The notes under the pieces: model-generated
What the model saw: the letters and a program-made list of their open reading frames with translations, nothing else
What the model was told of the DNA's origin: nothing
Databases searched by the model: none
From: Drosophila persimilis
Lineage: Eukaryota; Arthropoda; Insecta; Diptera; Drosophilidae
Length of the DNA: 64,000 nucleotides
Assembly (NCBI RefSeq): GCF_003286085.1
Contig: NW_020825294.1
Coordinates: forward strand, 7,998,001 to 8,062,000
Direction of reading: 5' to 3'
Position numbers and translations under genes: made by a program
In this document: one piece after another, positions 35,507 to 47,590 of the stretch
Position numbering within the stretch: position 1 is the first letter of the stretch
Layout: each line of letters begins with the position of its first letter

Positions 35507-37319
35507 GTAAGTGAGAAAATATACGAATAAATTATGTTTTTCTTTACTGATTGTACTTTTTTCATACTTATTATTTTTATTAATTATTTTTTTGCATAAT
35601 ATTTTCTTTGTGTGTCTAAATTTAAAATATGTTTTGTTCCATTGCCTCCCTTTCTTGCACTTGAGCCATGGGTTTGAGACTCTCCATCAGAGCAGCTTCC
35701 CCTTCCCATAATCGCATTCGCGGCTCCTGAGAGCAAGGCTCAAATCGGGGGGTGGTAGGAGGTGCTTCATAGTCGATTGCAATCTGGGATACATCCTCAC
35801 GAAAAATTCCCTGGTCTGGCAGCTATTAGATGTTTCCAAAGCGATCATTGGCCGTACTTTGTGAATTCCATCAAAAAAGGATTGCGATGCCCGCTGTGCT
35901 GAGGCCCTTTTTTAGTATCGGGTGTAAAAAGGTGTACATACACATTTCTGTATATATGTAGGTAGGTCCTTGGCCCTAGCCACATTATTAAACTTCACTC
36001 TGAACTCTTAAAAGTTGTCGGCCCACAAATTTTCTGGCTTGCAATTCTTCAGTAATGACCGACCGCACAAACTCCTTGCCGGGCGCTGGGAAATCCTTGC
36101 AGCAAGCCGCACGAAATTTTGTTATTTCTGCGGTAGACGGGAGCAGGGACCCAGCAGCATAAAGGGAATTTTTCAGTTTGCTATCAGGAGCTCATTTGGC
36201 TGCCGAGAAGGCAGAAGTCTGGCCAGACTGGAAAACACACACCAGCCGGAATCATCCGCATCCGCATCCGTATCCTTTGCCCGCAGTTTATTTTCCGTGG
36301 CCATTTTGTGGAGGAAAACAAGAAGTGAATAAGTTGTTGCCTGTGGAATTTCGGGTTCTGCTGTGTTTACTTAAAACTCCAGAGAGGGGCTTCCAAGGGA
36401 GCGGCAGCGTTGTTATTAAAGCAATCCAGGATAGAGCTGATATATGATAGAGGACTCCTCCTAATCTCAGTCTGCTGGCCATCTGGACTCGGCTTATTTC
36501 CATAACTGTGTGACAACAGGGCACACATGAAGTCCCCTTGGGCATAACTCAATTTGGCTTTGTTTGGAGTCGGTCCTTGGCCAGAGATGACACGAGTCTC
36601 TCTCTCTCTCTCTCTGGAGGATTTGCCCCTTTTTCAGTGCCCCAAAATACGACTTTAATCATATTTCTTCCCATCCTCCTGCAGCGTCTTTGTGCTGCTA
36701 CTCTGCTTCTTGGCTTAATAATGCCCCAAAGCATTTTACCAAAATTGAAAACTCGTGCAAATAATTTGCATAATGTGCCACACACACTCGTCTCTCAAGA
36801 GAGAGAGAGGGAGGAAGAGAGAGGGCATACATACCGTTGTCTTGTTCTTTCGTGCTGTCAACACGGTCGCAGCTCGGGTCATATTTATATTTTGTATTAT
36901 TTATGCATATGTACTCGTACATATCCATAATACCCTCTCTATGCACAGTGGTCGAAGGGTGATGAGTGGTTAAGTGAAATTTCGAGTGGGATCGTAGGAG
37001 ATTTTGTGGAATTTAGGTGTATTTTTTCAAGATTTCATCAAAAGTCGCATCGCTTTAAAACAATACTTATTGGAATTTTAAAGGTTCTATATATTCCACA
37101 GGAAAAATCCACATTGTTAAGAAAAAAATTCAGTTATTAGAAGCGGAAGTAAAGTTGATGTATTTTGTGGTTTTTTGAGTTTTTTCTTTTATATTAATGC
37201 CCTTAAAATTCTTAGGCTCCCAATAATACAAATAAAGTAAAAAACTATCTCTTTTTGAGTATTTAAATTGAATTTGTAGTTATATTATTTCTGTTATGGG
37301 ATCAAAGTCATTTATTAAA
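35507..37319. other. Non-coding stretch, no gene recognised
   Basis: Contains a CT tract at 36597-36615 and a GA tract at about 36795-36825, and is AT-rich from 36990. No coding family recognised. Confidence 0.45.
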
Positions 37320-37392
37320 TTATGTTTAAATGGAAAAGCTCTTAAAACAGCAGTTAAATGAATTGCTGTGCCAACACTTAGGTCCGGCACTG
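37320..37392 (-). mobile_element. TIR-family terminal fragment
   Basis: TGGAAAAGCTCTTAAAACAG, GCTGTGCCAACACTTA and GGTCCGGCACTG, followed by TA (37393-37394), match the end at 4370-4444. Little interior remains, so this is a truncated copy. Confidence 0.7.
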
Positions 37393-37549
37393 TATGTGTG
37401 TTGCTGTACGCCAAAACCAAGCAACAACTATGATCCTAGAAAACGACGAGTGAAAACGAAGAGCAGCGATGATGCCATCTCTTGGCGAAGAAGAGCATCA
37501 ATAAATAAAAGTTCAACGTAGCCGACAGAGAGCCGGCGACGAGATTAAA

Positions 37550-37762
37550 AACGACAGAGAGACGGCAAAGCGTCACTTCGGCTGCGCCAGAAACACGAAG
37601 GAGGCTGGCGGTATGGCCTTGTGTGGTGGCGGGAGAAACGATCGGCAGAGTACGAACGACAGAGAGATGGCAAAGCGTGGCTCCGCCTGCGCCAGAAACA
37701 CGAAGGTGGCTGGCGGTTCGGCCTCGTGCGGTTGTGTGTGCAACGATCGGCAAAAGCTAGCG
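37550..37762. repeat. Tandem duplication, unit about 105 bp
   Basis: Two adjacent units each contain CGACAGAGAGA-GGCAAAGCGT, GCGCCAGAAACACGAAGG, GGCTGGCGGT and AACGATCGGCA. They start near 37550 and 37655. A shorter related piece (CGACAGAGAGCCGGCGACGAG) precedes at about 37522. The sequence is GC-rich and open on the minus strand, but both units give the same kind of repeat ORF and I recognise no protein. Confidence 0.7.
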
Positions 37763-40549
37763 ACGCGTCGCGACATGTCGTCAAACCTAGAATCCAAGGG
37801 GTGTGGCATTTACTAAACATTAAATATTAAATATTCCCATAAATATGTATAAAACATAGGAATATGTATATTCTATGAACCACTGTGTCTGCGTATTTAA
37901 TATGCAAGACGTTGAATATTTATTTCACGTTTGGCAAACGAAATTAGCCTCAAATTGTTAGCCGCCCGGGGAGTTGGCTTGACCCCAAACCACTGCCAAT
38001 GGTTAAATATGTACGAGCCATACAGCAATAATTATGGGGAATATTAATATGTACACATATCCCCCCCCGACCCGCCCCCACCATTGCCACGTGTGGCCTC
38101 GGCAAGTGCAAAAATTCCCATGTCCTCGTTTGGCCTCGCCTGCAATTTATTTATATTGTGTGAGATGGCTCTCTAACTGTACTCTCCTTCCTTTTTGTTG
38201 CCTTCCTGGAGCACTCTCTGACCTGACTCTTGCCATTGGCAAAGCTTCAATAATTGCTGCCAAATTGCAGGCGAAGAAGTCAGCTCTGCGGCAAATGGCC
38301 GAAGGAGAGAAAACTTAATTGAAGTGTAAGCTGTTGAAGATGGACTTGCCCCCACCCCCCTGCCTCCCGTCCCCCGCCCCCTGCCACCTCCTGCCAGGGC
38401 ACTGCAGTGAAGCCAAGTCACGTCAGGCTGAAAAAAAGAAAAATAAAAATTAAAAACCAGTGAAAAGCGGAAGCCAAACTTCCCCGCCGCCCACTCTAAT
38501 GGATTAATTTACTTTGTCGCAGTGCCAAAGCAGCTGCCAAGGCGGTCATTGGTCATTGGGGCGTGTAAAAGGTTTTTGCGGCCACGTCCACGCTTTCGAA
38601 ACCTAATTGAAATGCTGATGAAAAGAAAATGCTTGCTTCGAAAACAATAATCAACAGTGAAACGGCACTAAAACGCTTTCCAGAGACAACTAACCCAAGC
38701 GGACACGGACACCTTTTTGTGTTAATAAAAAACCCCGAAACCGAAAGCAAAACCGAAACCAAACAAAATCCAAAAATGGCAACAACAAACCGGAAACAAT
38801 GTTGCAGCCCCATGTCCGTGCTAAATGGCTCCTGGGGGCGGGGCGGGGGTGTATACTTTTTAACTTGTTCTGGTCCCCGTTTGCCAGTTAGAGAGAGACC
38901 AGCAATAAGCCGGAAAATGAAAGGATTCGACGGGGTTTTAACCCCTTAAGCCAAAAGACCAATGGAAGTGGCCAGGAGATGCCTTAAAGCCAGTCTTTCG
39001 AACTCAGTTAGATACTTTCTCCATTAGATAATCGGTTTAGAAAAGGGTGGATATCCTGCTCATAATCCTGAGCTCTCGCTCCATTCTCCAACACACTTCC
39101 CCTGGCCATAATTGCCTTTGAAAGCGCCATTTAAGCCCGTCGTCTAATTTATATAAATTAAATATTTACTATATTTAATTGGGCCAACTAAAGTGTCATC
39201 CGTGAATGTGTTGCAAATGTCAAACAAGCATTAAACCATAAACTAGTAATCCCATTTTTGTGCATATAAAAGCGAAACTGTATCATTTATTCAGGCTTGT
39301 TTCACCTGTCCAATATACCCCGAATGCACAGCAAGGACCCGGGCTTTGGCCATATGTTGGTCAGAGAATAAATTGAAGTGGTTTCCCCACCGCCCACCGC
39401 CCACAGCCCACCGCCCCCTACATAAACATATTTTAGCCAGGCCTTTCCTGCTCTGTTCTTGTGTGTGTGTGTGTGTGTTTTACACCCCTTTTCCGCCCCG
39501 CAAACATTCAGCCAGTGGCGCCTTGGCATATGCAATATTATTTCAAAGACCAAGAAAAATAAACTCCAACACCAGGGCGCACCATGGGGAAGGAGCAGAG
39601 ACAACGAGATGGCAATTTTAGCATTAAATTAGGTGACCGGCATCCCCCACAGTCCCTGCCCTGCCCCCCTGCTCCACTCCTTTACTGGCGCCCAGGTGGG
39701 ACAGCTTAGCCCTTGCGACATCACAGGGGGATCTTCTTCGTGTTGCCGCATGTAAAGTAGTTTTTATGCGAGCAGGCCCCTGCCCATGGCATCATTAATT
39801 TTAATTTGTATTACCCAGCCGTGGCCAGGATGCCCAGGATGCCCAGGACCCTCGCCCATGCAACATTTATAGCCCTTTTCAGCTCCCCCCCTTGCCACCG
39901 CAATCCGACAACGTCACTTGCATGGCTGTTTAGTTTCACTTAAAGTGCCCCTCTTTGTTGCCCCTCTCGAGGGCGTGGCAGAGCGAGGGCATGCCTGGAT
40001 TCCATGTCAAAATATTGTTTTGTTCTTTTAGACACTAAAAATGGCATTCTTCTAACCACAAACTATTCTCTTGGCTTGGTTTGATTTTTGCCAAATGATT
40101 TGCCAAATAAATATCTTGACTTTTATTGAAATAATCAATTGAATCTCAAGTCGAGGCATGTCTCTGCGGTTAAACTTTAAATAGAATCTATGAAAATTGG
40201 AAAATGGAAAATGCAAAATGAATGGAAAACCAAATCAAATATTATATTTCAATCAAAGAACATTTTGAATTGCTTTTGCTTGGTATCTAAGTAATCGTGC
40301 GAGTAAGTGACTTTGAATAAGATATTCCTGGACTCTTGACAAATATTCTGGCTGTTTCCAGGCCACACCGGCCGTTACTCTCTCTCTTCCCAGGCGGTGC
40401 TCACTGCATGAGGTAGGAAAGAGGTTTATTTTCAGAATTACAAAGTACTTTAGGTATGTGCCACCTACTCCAGATATAATGGCAGAGTTTTGTTGGTTTT
40501 GTTCGGTGTAAGGAAAGACAAAGACCGGTGGAAACCAAAGGGAGGGACG
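37763..40549. other. Non-coding stretch, no gene recognised
   Basis: About 2.8 kb of ordinary composition with C runs near 38060 and 38350-38390 and a (GT)n tract at 39462-39478. No exon, RNA gene or element end recognised. Confidence 0.45.
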
Positions 40550-40690
40550 GGCGGGCAGATAGACATGGCTCTATCGACTCTGGGATTGATGCTGATCATG
40601 AATATATATACTTTATAGGGTCGGAAATGCTTCCTTCTGGGTGTTACACCCAACACAATTCTAATATACCCCTTCGAGGGTATACCCCTT
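40550..40690 (+). mobile_element. INE-1/DINE-1 fragment
   Basis: GACATGGCTCTATCGACTC, then TGCTGATCATGAATATATAT, ACTTTATAGGGTCGGAAATG and CTTCCTTCTGGGTGTTACA follow the well-known INE-1 3' section (ACATGGC...ATCGACTC, TGATCAAGAATATATATAC, TTTATATGGTCGGAAACG, TTCCTTC) in order. It ends in a CCCCTTCGAGGGTATACCCC palindrome-like block, as these elements often do. It is a short non-coding relic. Confidence 0.7.
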
Positions 40691-41379
40691 GCCCTTGCAT
40701 AAGTAATTTTCGTGATTGGTTTGGTCTCCATCCTCCATTTACCTGCCCCATTGAATAATGAAGCGAATTGTGCCATTTCCTTGATTTCTTTATATGTAGA
40801 ATACTTCCTGTTCGCAGTGAGGCCTTTAAGTGAATCCACTGTACATAATTAGTAGTCTCTCGTGCTGCCATATCAATAAAGAACCCCACAAATGACTCCG
40901 ACTTGGCTCCAACTTTTGGCAGGTGGACTAATCTACCGTTGTCCCCAGTGGTTGGGGATTCACTAAACATTTAGCACCGATTGCCACCCACTAAACCTCC
41001 TAATTGGAAGGGGAAGCTACGAATGGGCAACCTTTGGAGAGATGTTGGGGCTTTGAGTGGCCGTGAAGCAGAGTATGAAGATTAGAGACTTCAGAGGTAC
41101 ATGCGGCTGTTCTGAATCGAACCTCTAGACATTTTGAAACATATAAAATATATATATGTATGAATGTAATGTAATGTAATGAATGTTGGGTAACTACTTT
41201 AACAATTGATGAGACAACTTATTCACACGACGACTAAAAACTTCATAATTGAGAGTCCTCTCTCGGGCGCTTGACGGCTCTCTTTTACGATCTGCTCTCG
41301 CGCTCTACAGATCTGCTCTCTCGCTATCGGGATGGGGGACGCGAGTGTACCGACAGCACAGCCTTCTTACATATATGTA
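40691..41379. other. Non-coding stretch with a CT-rich tail
   Basis: Contains three TGTAATG/GTAATGTAATG repeats at about 41164-41185. At 41250-41330 there are several CTCTCTCGGGCGC and GATCTGCTCTC words resembling the CT-rich blocks elsewhere. No coding signal. Confidence 0.4.
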
Positions 41380-42240
41380 TAGTGCCGGCCTTAAGTATTG
41401 GCACAGCCATAACTTTTCAGTTTTAAGAGCTTTTCCGATAAATAATTTATAATTTTATTATTTTTTAATTTGTGTAAAAAATTTTTTTTATTAATCGCTT
41501 CTATGCATTTTTTCAAGATTTATTTTGGCTTAAAAATTGTATTATAAATTTATTGAAGAATTTATTTGAATTTTTTGTATGAATTTATATTTATTTTAAA
41601 AATATTTATAATTTATAATTAAAGAATATATAATATTCTAATATATTATATAATATAATTTATATAATTAAAGAAATTTAGAAATAGCAATATTAAAGAG
41701 TATTGCCTAAGTTAGTGCAGGAGTCGCGGTTGCCCTAATAATACATACTTAAAATAAAAAATATTTTGAATTTAAAATTTTACTTAATAAATTAAATTTT
41801 ATTTTAATAATTAAATTCAATTATTATCAATTATTTAATGCTATGAACTATTTAGTATTAGTTAAATGTAATAAATAAATGTATTTATTAAATTATTTTA
41901 TTATTAAATTATTATTATTATTAAATTTAAATAATACTATAAATTATTCAGTATTAGTTAAATTGTATACATACATTTATTTTCTAAATTATTATTAAAC
42001 TTATTATTAAATTTATAAAATTTATTTATAACCTTTAATTAATACTATAAATTATTTAGTATTAGTTAAATTTATATATTAAAAGAAAATTGAATTTATT
42101 AAGTGAAATTTTATATTCAAAATATTTTTATAAAAAATAATTGAAGCTGGACAATTTTTTAATTTACTTTATTGCATTATTTTATAAAATATTTTAAACG
42201 AAAAATGTGTTAAAAATATTATATATTTTATTAATATTAT
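41380..42240 (+). mobile_element. TIR-family element with an AT-rich interior
   Basis: Begins TAGTGCCGGCCTTAAGTA after TA (first base C changed to T), then GGCACAGCCATAACTTTTCA and AAGAGCTTTTCCGATAAATA. The interior is very AT-rich with an approximately 110-bp duplication (ATACTATAAATTATTCAGTA and TTAGTTAAATTTATAT words, three times between 41840 and 42080). At 42165-42207 the family's ACTTTATTGCATTATTTT and TTTTAAACGAAAAATG reappear. No transposase is present. Confidence 0.6.
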
Positions 42241-42519
42241 TTAAATATCCCTGACGATATTTACGGCGATGCTTTATTCCCCTTGACGATCCGCATTTCC
42301 TGCCCAAAAACACATCTAAAACACATAATTCTCCACTGAATAGCAGAACCACGGCCTCTGGTAATACATTTCGAGGGGTTCTTGGGCGGCAGAATGTAGG
42401 AGCACAACGGCCTCCAGAGATGCTGGGGAATTCAGAGGAGAACTTCTTCGGCCTCGCAGTGCCTTTCCACTCGCATTCTCGCACATGTACGTGAGCCTAC
42501 AATCGGCGGTTGGGCAGGA

Positions 42520-42567
42520 CCCGCCCCTCCCCGCCCCGCCCCGCCCTGCCCCGCCCTGCCCCGCCCC
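42520..42567 (-). repeat. CCCCGCCCC-type tract (G-quadruplex-prone on the minus strand)
   Basis: At least eight C3-4 blocks separated by G, TG or T. The complementary strand carries GGGG blocks with one- to two-base spacers, the standard quadruplex pattern. Function unknown. Confidence 0.7.
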
Positions 42568-43548
42568 ACGCAACAATATAATTACACTTGTCAGTTCATT
42601 GTGCCACAAATGCTCTACGCACACATAACATACCTCTCCGAGCCCGGCCTGGACCGACCATGGACCGTGGCCAGGTTAACGGACTTCTGCCGGACGGACG
42701 GAGGGACGGACGGACGGACATTCCGTGTAACCAAAGTCGCATGTTTCACGTGCCAGTTGCACGACCAGCGGCTGATGATGAGGATGCTCATGAAGAGCAT
42801 GATGATGATGATGATGATGGTGATTATGTTGCTGCAGTTGATGATGGTAATTTGTTGTGGCTAATTGCGTTAAAACCGCGTGGGCAGGCATTGAAACGTG
42901 ACACATTTTTGCGTCACATTGCGGGTCACGCAGCTGCAGGGAAAACTGAAATATTCCCAATTCTGACTGGCAAAAAGTAGCGACTGCCGCAATATTATGA
43001 ATAGAATTTCCCTCTGATTTGCTGTTCCTTGGCAGCCCCCCGGCAGGCGAACGTCGGCTTCAATCAGCCGTAGTCCCCGAAAGCCCGTGTCCTGTCTGTG
43101 TCTGGGCCATAAATTTGTCAATTTTTATTTATTTATCCACGTCTGTTGCGGTCTTTTTTGCTGCGGAGCCTCACGAGTTCTATGGAGTAACCCCCTTGGA
43201 AATAGACCCCTGATATTGCCTAGATATAGCCCACTATATCCCATATTTGCTGTGGCCAATAGTGTACAAAGCAATGGCCAATCTAGCGGGAGAAAACCTT
43301 TTTTGCCGGAATTTATCCAAGAGATTTTGGGTTTTTTTCGAACATTTTTTGTATTCAATTCTTTGGGAGCTTGGGACTCTCTAGCGGGGCTCCGGCAAGC
43401 TTTAAAAAATTCCTTGGAGAACAGACATTTCCTTGTATTTTCCCTTGGGTTCCCCACCGCCCCCCACTAGCCCCCAAGCAGCCGGAAAAACACAAAGCCC
43501 ATCGATAGGAGTTCTGTGTTGATGGACACAAAACTTTATGCACTGGAA

Positions 43549-43609
43549 TGTGTGTGTGTGTGTGTGAGAGAGGTGTATGTGTGTGTGTGGGGGGGGGGGG
43601 GGGGGGGGG
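43549..43609. repeat. (GT)n followed by G21
   Basis: GT repeats with a short GA interruption pass into a G run at 43589-43609. Confidence 0.95.
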
Positions 43610-46419
43610 ATGAGGGGGGGATGCCTTGTGCTTTATTTATTTTCATGCTTGTATGTCAGAGAGAGAGAACGTTGCGATCCATAAATAAAATGACGACAGC
43701 TTGTAAATATGTGTGTGTTGTGGTGCGTGTGTGTGTGTGTGTGCTGCTGTGTGTGTGTGTGTATCTGTGGAAGCACTCAAGCAACAAAAGGTAGCACGGC
43801 GCAGTGGCATTTGATTTATGATTGCTCAGACAGTGAGGTTAAGACTTTGAAAATATTTTCACAGGCGCACAAAAAAAAAAAGAAAAACCCGGCACCAAAA
43901 GGACATTCATTCAGCGGACTGGCAGGCTGGCCTGGCGAAAGGAGTGCCCCAGCATAGGCCCAAGTTCAATGGCCTTAGATGCCCCCTGCCGTTCGTCGCC
44001 CCCCCACCCCCCTTTCGCAGGGGCTTTTATTAGTGGCTGCTGCTGCTCCTGCGGCAGGAATGCCATAATGCAACCTACAAATACTCACACTCGTCCCCGT
44101 CCCCGTCCCCCCTGCTCATCTTTGTGGCCGATCCCGGCTGTTCAATCTAATGGTTTCACATGCGAAATATTTGCCTAGGAATCTAAATATCTCTCACGTT
44201 TCCTGCGACAAATATAAACTGAGAGAAAAACATGGTAAAAAAGGTTAAAGGAAGGGCAGGCCACACAAGCGGCCGAGGGGCACTGCTGCATGAGGCGCGG
44301 CTTAAACTGCATTATGATGAAAATTAAGATTCATTTGAACTAGAAGAGCAAAGATTTGGATGGCGAATGAGCAAATGATCAGTGAATATTGGTATACATA
44401 TATTATTGAAGATAAAGAAGAGAGTTTTAGAAGAAAAGAGGGTGGACAATAGGCGCTACAGGCAGTGGCCGTCCAAGCCTGGAACCCCTGAAATATTCAT
44501 GCTTATATTTAGTATATATTTAGCATATATTCAGCCATATTTAGTTCTAGTTTCTAGTGAAGCCAGAACTTCGGGGAACTGCAGCTTCTGGGGCTTAAAA
44601 AGTGAAGCCAATTTGTATCCCCCCTGATCAAAAAGGTTCCTACTGATCACAGTCTCGACCAGTGGGCCTATAAGACGCTCAGCGCCTAGGATTTTGGTTT
44701 GGACAAAGGTTTCTTTCGGCCCACCGGAGCTGCTGAAACCCTAGAACGGTTGTAGATCGCTGTTCCGGCTTTCCGGCTCCCGTTTTCGGTTCTATTTTGT
44801 CAAAATGTGCGGTTTATATAGAGTTTTTGAAGTTTATTGAGGTCTACCAGATATCCTATGGGTTATTATTCTTATTCATAGATACAACCCATTGCCTGCT
44901 GCATATTTGTACCATAAACAATCAAGGGTGAACACCCCTGAACCAGCTATACATAGATACCACTCCCCAAGGCCTATTTCTATGGTTCAATCATGGACCA
45001 CGGCTTTGTTTAGGACCATGGAAGGAGGTGTGAGGGAAATAAAGTTACTTCCTAGATGTTTTATATGTTTATTTCCCCGGACACGACTTTCTTTCTCTGA
45101 GGCGACATTCAGAAGGATCGAGCGTCGATCTCCATGCTTTTTCCGTGGTCGTACATTCATGGATTATTAATATAAACTAGGGATAGGGGCTATCCCACCA
45201 CAGAGGAAAAATGTTGATTGAATCTGCTTCCAGCCTTAGTTTTTCCCCTTCAGTATTGCCTCTACGATATACTCCACCTTTTCTCTCCGTGCAGACGTTC
45301 AAGGAAGTGGGAAAAGCCAGCTGGCTCTCGACGGAACGTGCCTGTTCGCCTTATCGGGCCAATAACGTGTCGGGCGTCGGCGTATGTCTCGGAGGAGTCT
45401 GTTGCACTCGGAATTCATTGTTGCGAGTATCTGGGCTGTCGTTGGGGCCGGGGGTTCTGCCTATTTGCTTATTATGGCAAATAAACTTGCATATCTTACG
45501 GGCTGGGCTGCTCCCCCTCCCCCTACCCCCACCCCTACCCCTTGCTCTTTCGCCCACTTAACTTTTCGTTTCGTTTTAAGCGGTTTTAAGCGGCAACTGA
45601 ATCATTTTGCGAAACAATTAAAGTTCTATTAGGCGGCAAATGCAAATTCTGCTCGTTTTGGGTGCCACTCCCCCCTCCCAGCCCCCTGCCCCCATTTTGC
45701 CGTTCTGTCGCATAAATGTGTGCTTCCCAGTTTAGTGCATAAGCCGTTTTAATTGTTTCGTTAAATGAGCCAGCAGACGCTGCCAGAGTGGGACCAGGCT
45801 TAAACAGAAAAACTTTTGCCCCCAAAAAAGAAGAGAAAGCGAGAAACAGGCAAAAACGTTTTCAAGGCACTTTCGACCTTGGGATACCTGCTAGTCGGAA
45901 CCGTTTTTGGTGTCTATAGATAATGGATAGTATCTCTTTTTTTCCTGGGGATAGGATTAACACTTTTTTCTTTTAAAGCCTCCAAAGGTGGGCTTTCATG
46001 CTGCAAAATACTGGGCTTCGATTATCTATTGTGGTAGGCGCATACCGATAGTGCCATCGCTAGTTCAAGGCTCCAGCCGTTCTCTGAGAGAGCGCCTGGA
46101 TTGCTCTCTTAATTCGCTGAGGAAGAGTCACTCAAAACCGAAGCTCGATAATAAAGGGACGTGGTAATCCTTTTATTCTCAACTTCCGCCTTCTTCCTGG
46201 CTTTTAAATTCAAAAGTATATGGCCCCGGGTTTTCCGGGAATCCAGGACGCTAGTTTATATTATATTTAGTCTTTATTTATGAATATAATGCATGATTCG
46301 TCGCTGAGCTTTAAGTTTTAAGCGTGTGGCTTGAGTGAAGCTTCGGCAACGAATTACTCGGCTTCGATCGTTGAGGCTGGGTTCTCTACTCTCTTTGTTC
46401 GACGGCTGCTTCTAGTCTC

Positions 46420-47035
46420 TCTTTCTCTGTTACTGGCTCTGTGGCTTGGGCTGTTGATTGCTCTCCTGCTAGCTATGTTACTTGCTCTGTTACCATCTCT
46501 GTTATTTGCTCTGGCACTTGCTCTGTTAATTGCTCTGTGGCTTGCTCACCTGCTTGCTCTGTAACTGTCTCTGTGGCTTGTTCTGCTACTTGATCTCTTG
46601 CTTGCACTGTTACTGTCTCGGTTGCTTGCTCTGTTAATTGCTCTGGGGCTTGCAGCTTGCTCTGTTGTTTGCTTTACTGCTTGCTCTGATACTTGCTCTG
46701 TTACTTGCTCTGTTACTGTCTCTGTTGATTTCTCTCTTGCTTAATCTCTTGCTTGCCAACATTGCTCTGTTACTATTTCTGTTTTTTACTCTGCCACTTG
46801 ATCTCTCTGGCTTGATCTGTTATTTTCTCCGGTATTTGCTCTGTTAATTGGTCTGTGGATTGCTCTGTTACTTGATCTGTTGCTTGCTCTCCTGCTTGCT
46901 CTGTTACTGTCTCTGTTGCTTGCTCTGTGGCTGCCTCTGTTGTTTGCTCTGTTACTTGATTTCTTGCTTGCTCTATTGCTGGCTCACCTGCTTGCTCTGT
47001 TAGTTTCTCTGTTATCTCTACAGTCCCTGCTGTTC
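46420..47035. repeat. 12-bp minisatellite (TTGCTCTGTTAC-type), about 0.6 kb
   Basis: Roughly fifty imperfect 12-base units of the form CTTGCTCTGTTA, with G/C and A/T variants at fixed positions. The period is a multiple of three, so single frames stay open over long stretches. The minus strand reads TEQAGEQATDQVTEQSTDQL at about 46850-46910, and the plus strand reads Leu/Ala repeats. The minus ORF begins at GTG rather than ATG and the frame changes several times across the array. I therefore treat it as repeat DNA, with a translated TEQ-repeat protein as a less likely alternative. Confidence 0.8.
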
Positions 47036-47552
47036 TCTTTGGCTTCCCACCAAATCCCACACAAACACATCATACCCCTGCGATCCTTGGTATCTTAGGG
47101 TAAAAAAAAGAAAATAAGAGAATCGCCTTGCGTGTTCTTTTATGATATGCGGATTACTGAAATTCTTAAATGAAATAAGTGACCATTTCTGGGGTTTGTG
47201 CTGGAGATTATCGTCGAAAGGGGCACCAGCACTCGCAGCACTCTCCGGCCAGGCCATTCGAGATCCGTGACCCCTGCAATTTGGCCTGCAATACATTTGT
47301 TGCCACATGCCACACACCGAACGGACTGGACTTATTGTCAACACTTTGTGGCACCTCCGCATTGTGTGGCATCAATGGTTTATTTTTTGCAATTTTTTTT
47401 GCACCGACTGTTGCACAATTCGGCAAATGTTTGTCAATATGTTTTTATCAAATGGCTACAATATTTGCACATGCATAAATTTGTCTATCGAGGAGTCCCC
47501 CTCCCCCAACCCCCCCCCCCCCCCCCCCCCAATGCCTCCCATGGACATGTTC

Positions 47553-47590
<38 letters not shown>

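Larger units (their letters stand above)
42241..46420. other. Non-coding stretch, no gene recognised
   Basis: Includes a C4G-type tract at 42520-42567, CGGACGGACGG repeats at about 42695-42720, GATGAT repeats at about 42797-42820, GT and G tracts at 43549-43609, and a GT tract at 43727-43762. Short CT-rich blocks at 46075-46120 resemble the dispersed CT-rich family. None of the ORFs matches a known family. Confidence 0.45.

Noticed and set aside
42588-42980. 130-codon plus ORF with an Asp-rich stretch
   Set aside because: The Asp run is the translation of a GATGAT microsatellite, and the rest matches no family I know.
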